From positions 18,317,745 through 18,381,744 of the forward strand of contig CM051456.1 in the NCBI GenBank assembly GCA_028274465.1: DNA of 64,000 bases, written 5' to 3'. Under the pieces are notes generated by a model. The model saw only the letters and a list, made by a program, of their open reading frames with translations, made no database searches and had not been told where the DNA came from. Source of the stretch: Plantago ovata. Taxonomy: Eukaryota; Streptophyta; Magnoliopsida; Lamiales; Plantaginaceae. Positions 60,321 through 64,000 of the stretch are shown here, one piece after another (the stretch's first letter is position 1; every line of letters begins with the position of its first letter). The translations under genes were made by a program, and so were the position numbers.

Positions 60321-61330
60321 TAGTGAGCCCTTATAATCAATTTTCTCAAAATCTAATCCATAAAGTTTTCTCATATACGTTAAAAAGACATAAGATTAAA
60401 ATTAACATAAGATTAAAATAAAATTAAGAATTAATAATTTCGATAAAATCAATAATTTGTTCAATTTCAAAATGTACATGTTGGTCCAACGAAATCTATG
60501 TCAAATTCATCTTTAAATTTTCCAATTGCAAATGAGAGTTGCAGCATTTTATTCTCATAGACTAGTGATATAGTCAGAGAAATTGCTAATGCCATAGCAA
60601 TTTGTGCACTTTTAGAAGATTTGTTGCCACTTAGTACAATGTTTTTAACCGGTTCCTAAGTTGATTGAATATCTTAACTTCATAATTTGATGGAATTTTG
60701 ATACATTTGTCACTATTTCTTCTACTATACTCAAATTTCGCAATATTCATTATTTTCACCTGGAAAATTTAGCAAGTGACTCAATTCCACTTTATATTGG
60801 TATTGCCTACGAGTGACCAATTAAGTTCTCAAGCTCACGAATGCCTTCTCTAAAATTTATATGTATGAAATTATATGGGTTAGTTTGATTCCGTACAAAT
60901 TTTGCAATGTCGGAAATAATTTGCTGTTACATCTTGTTGAATATTCACTGTCCAAGCTAAGACTACCAGATTGATAGGATCTAGAGCATCAATCTTTTTC
61001 GAATAAGAAATATTTGACCCATAGCCTTTCAAAATATTGTGCTAAAATCTCTTGGGTTGTTACATATTAAAGGCTCTTATTATTCCCGCATCATATGATT
61101 GTACTCCTTATGTCCGGTCCAATGTTTCCCACTTTTCATTTTTTTTTATAAATGGAAGTTTTCCATTTCCAGTTTTGGAAAGTAGATCCTCCACTCAACT
61201 TAACAATTACCCTTATAATACTCTCATTTACAACTTTACCAACCCAGAATCTATTTTTTATTCATTCTTTACTCTACATACATTAAAATAATACCCATGA
61301 TCAATCATTTATTTATGGGTCCGTATCTTT
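60321..61330. other. Intergenic, MITE fragment
   Basis: No gene. A TACTCCTTATGTCCGGTCC start near 61085 resembles a Stowaway-type end, but no convincing partner was seen. Confidence 0.45.
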
Positions 61331-61334
61331 ATAG

Positions 61335-61965
61335 TACTACGCAAGCGTCCCTAATAACAAAAACATACCTACTAGATCAACAATTATATTTTAGAACACG
61401 AATTTGACTTTTTCACACTCTAAGCACTATTCCTTTATTGGTTTTTTTCTCATCCAAACAACCCTTATGTTTAAAAAAATATTAAAAAAAACATTTAAAA
61501 CAATAACAAAATAAAATAAAACATTTCTTCATCTTCTACGGAGCTCCGGCAGCTCCGTACCGGAGCTCCGATAACTCAACCGGAGCAAGCGATCGGAGCT
61601 TGCTCTGTCCATGGAGCAAGAGCAAGCTCCGATTTGGAGCTTGCTCAGTCGATCGGAGCTCCGATCTGGAACTTGCTCCGTCGATCGAAGCAAGCTTCAT
61701 TAATGGAGCGTGCTCCAGATGTCTAACTCCGGTACCGAAGAAGAAGAAGAAGGATTGAAAAGGAAAAGAAAAAAAAAGAAAGGAAAAAAATAAGAACAAA
61801 ATGAAAAAGGAAAAAAAAATTATAAATTAGTTAAGGGATAAGGTTTGTTTGGTTGGAGTGTTTTGAGGGGTGGCATTTTTGTAAATATGGGATAGTCAAC
61901 TTTTTTTTGTACCAGAATGTAATTGATGAACTAGTAGGTATGTTTTTTAGAAGGGGATATCAATC
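61335..61965. mobile_element. Foldback element 4 (GGAGCT core)
   Basis: The left arm ACATACCTACTAGATCAACA near 61364 pairs with TGATGAACTAGTAGGTATGT near 61925; AATTATATTTTAG pairs with CAGAATGTAATT further in. The core (61540-61735) alternates GGAGCT/AGCTCC and GGAGCAAGC/GCTTGCTCC and is bounded by GAAGAAGAAGAAGG. The left edge GCGTCCCTAATAAC also occurs at the left edge of element 3. Ends approximate, no coding sequence. Confidence 0.65.
61540..61735. repeat. Palindromic core of foldback element 4
   Basis: CGGAGCTCCG, GATCGGAGCTTGCTC and GAGCAAGCTCCGAT units alternate in both directions. Confidence 0.8.
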
Positions 61966-63599
61966 ATGGTACTAAAGTGATAATAAATGGTTATTTATTC
62001 TTCATTATTTTTCCATTTAACTAATACACAAATCTTATTTAAGTCACATGTTAGACGGTAGAAAAAACAACCTAGTGTTTTAACACTTGTGAATTGTTTG
62101 AATGAAAATAGTTAACTGGACTTGTAACTTTACACGTAAATATGTAACTGAAAAATAAATCTTTAAAATAACAATTTATCAATTAATTATATAGTATATC
62201 CTAAATTGATATAAACTCTCGGTTCCAATAATATTTAATTTATAGAGGTTTTATTCTACTGCACCTATGATATAAACTCTTTGTTACTTATTGATCTAAT
62301 CGTTATTCCAATGATCGTTATTCCAATGATGTGTTGATCTAATACATTAATACATGTTCTCTTCAACGCACTTTGTCTTCACTCTTGCATACATTGGAAA
62401 CTTAATTAATCGAGGCTCAACCTTCAGACCCATGTGGATGTTGATGGACTGCACTCCTTAATTATGTGACCCTGCAGACTAACACATGTTATATCTATCG
62501 ATCACACATTATTCTCATTTATGCACAAATATTGAGAAAAAAAATGGGTTAATTATCTCAGGATTGATTTAGGCTATATTTTCTTCATTTGAAAACTCAT
62601 TAATTTAAGTCGTAAGCTGTAACTTTTTTTTTTCCTCGGTCTCTAAATAGCACTCGTATAAGTAATAAAAGAGTGACATGATCCAGTTTTGACAATTTGT
62701 CTTTCCCAACTCGTAGCATTTATCCAAAATACCAAATGACCCGGCCATAGTAATTGTTTTCCTGAAAGCTCTGTGATTTTTTGTCGGGCGCATTTCACAA
62801 ATAAAGTGCTCCTCCCAGTAAAATCAATAGGCTATATGTCTAATATCTTTCACAAATTACGAATTTATAGTGCAAACATTCTTTTTCAGGCTTGGATGGT
62901 TTTGTATAAGGTGCAGTATGCATGTTTTGAATGATGTATTGTATACTATGGGTTTTATGTGTCGTACTATATATATATATATATATAAAATGCATTAAAG
63001 CAATATGAGTTAGCTGCTAAGCTTGTAAACGGGTGCCATTCGACTCGGTTTGGCACCGAACGGGCGCACACCCGTTAAAGACATGCGTGTGCTGGTGATA
63101 GAACCCGATATGCACCCGTTATATTTTGTACTCGCATATGTTACCATTAAACCCGCACTCCATCATTAAAATAAAATAAATAAACCTTACACTTTTCGAT
63201 GATCGTAAAATTTTCGGGGGTGGGGTACCCCCCCTAAAAGTTATTTTTTTATTTACATTGACATTATATTTTTGGAGGGATATAAGTTTTATTTTTTCTC
63301 ACTGTGGGTACCCTACAAACACACACGTAAAAAAAAGAAATAAAAACCTTTTTTTTAGAAAAAAATTACATCGACATGGTTACATGGAGAAAGGGGATTG
63401 GTAAAGGTTTGAGTGATGGGAAGTGGACCCCTTTTTTCAGTACTCCCACTTGGCAAAGCCATGACAGCCCAAACCCGTTGGATAAGGACCATCCCTCTGC
63501 TCTTCAAGTAAGTTACGCACATAAAACTTCCGCAGATACCACGTACATGGTTTGCACATGTGCACAATTTCTTCCACATATCTACAACTTTAGAACACG
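61966..63599. other. Intergenic, no gene seen
   Basis: AT-rich DNA with a (TA)n run at 62968-62988 and a GC-rich stretch at 63030-63120 with repeated CACCCGTTA / GCACCGAACGGG. Frames at 63355-63705 overlap each other and look like chance. Confidence 0.45.
62968..62988. repeat. (TA)n microsatellite
   Basis: About ten uninterrupted TA units. Confidence 0.85.
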
Positions 63600-64000
63600 C
63601 ACTACAAGAAATATGATGTTTAGTGGCATTGCAAATTGTTGTTTAAAAATATGTACGGTGGCATTTTCTAATATAGTGGCATTTTATGACAAATGCCACT
63701 TATAGCAATGTAGCTAAAGGTGTAATGTTACTACTTTTATCATTTAGTGACATTTAGAGAATGACTTGGTAACTTAATTAACCATCAATTTAGAATGACA
63801 CTAAATGTACCGTTAGGTTCCATTTAAAAATGCCACCACACTTCATTTAGGTAACACTCATTAATGAGGTCACATCCAATATCAGCATCAATTGAAAATA
63901 ACGCCGGATGGATACCTAGTGACACTTACTCATGCCACCATAAAAAAATAAAAAAAAAATAAAAAAAAAATAGTGAAATACAGCAGCTAAAAATATTTTG
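63600..64000. mobile_element. Left end of a third CACTA element, cut by window edge
   Basis: Starts CACTACAAGAAATATGATG, a typical CACTA terminus, followed by dense subterminal units GTGGCATT / AATGCCAC in both orientations up to the window end. The right end lies outside, so the target duplication cannot be checked. Confidence 0.75.

Noticed and set aside
61536-61799. 87-aa minus-strand frame
   Set aside because: It reads through the palindromic foldback core, which produces an open frame by composition.

Overview
The window is nuclear DNA from a flowering plant, most likely a eudicot: AT-rich intergenic DNA, GT-AG introns, plant-specific families (WOX homeobox, type I MADS, RBOH NADPH oxidases, DUF295) and dense plant transposons. 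I cannot name the species. Every call was made by reading the sequence; no database search was run.

Layout. 1-3 kb: intergenic DNA with a Mutator-type foldback element (1449-2387) next to a perfect 71-bp tandem duplication. 3.0-11.8 kb: a broken Ty1/copia retrotransposon (3001-11779, 5-bp target duplication CCCTC) whose 3' LTR was split by a 4.1-kb CACTA transposon (7481-11589, target duplication TAT). 11.9-13.1 kb: a second foldback element. 13.5-21.3 kb: a segmental duplication carrying two near-identical type I (AGL62-like) MADS-box genes. Copy 2 holds a 3.1-kb CACTA element (18045-21121) that contains a tRNA-Pro-like sequence; copy 1 keeps the matching empty site. 21.3-33.8 kb: repeats, namely a possible solo LTR, Stowaway-like MITEs, a LINE tail inside a MITE, and a 760-bp long-TIR element. 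33.98-35.5 kb: an intact two-exon WOX3/PRESSED FLOWER-like gene. 37.9-38.4 kb: a hAT MITE with a perfect 8-bp target duplication.

39.2-58.4 kb: a tandem array of three RBOH NADPH-oxidase genes, all on the minus strand and all with complete reading frames after splicing (815, 779 and 775 aa by my exon reconstruction). They look most like the RBOHH/RBOHJ (pollen) clade. The third gene has lost one intron precisely. Between genes 1 and 2 lies a broken chimera of a DUF295/KIB gene and a topoisomerase II fragment. Between genes 2 and 3 there is a Site II/telo-box promoter-like block followed by what looks like the truncated 5' end of another gene. 59-64 kb: two more foldback elements and the left end of a third CACTA element running off the window.

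The WOX, MADS and RBOH genes belong to separate programmes (leaf and flower margin growth, endosperm or gametophyte, tip growth) and do not form a pathway. The most unusual signal is the foldback family: at least four elements with unrelated outer arms share T/C-rich shoulders and a GC-rich core built of inverted GGAGCT/AGCTCC units, each core arranged differently.
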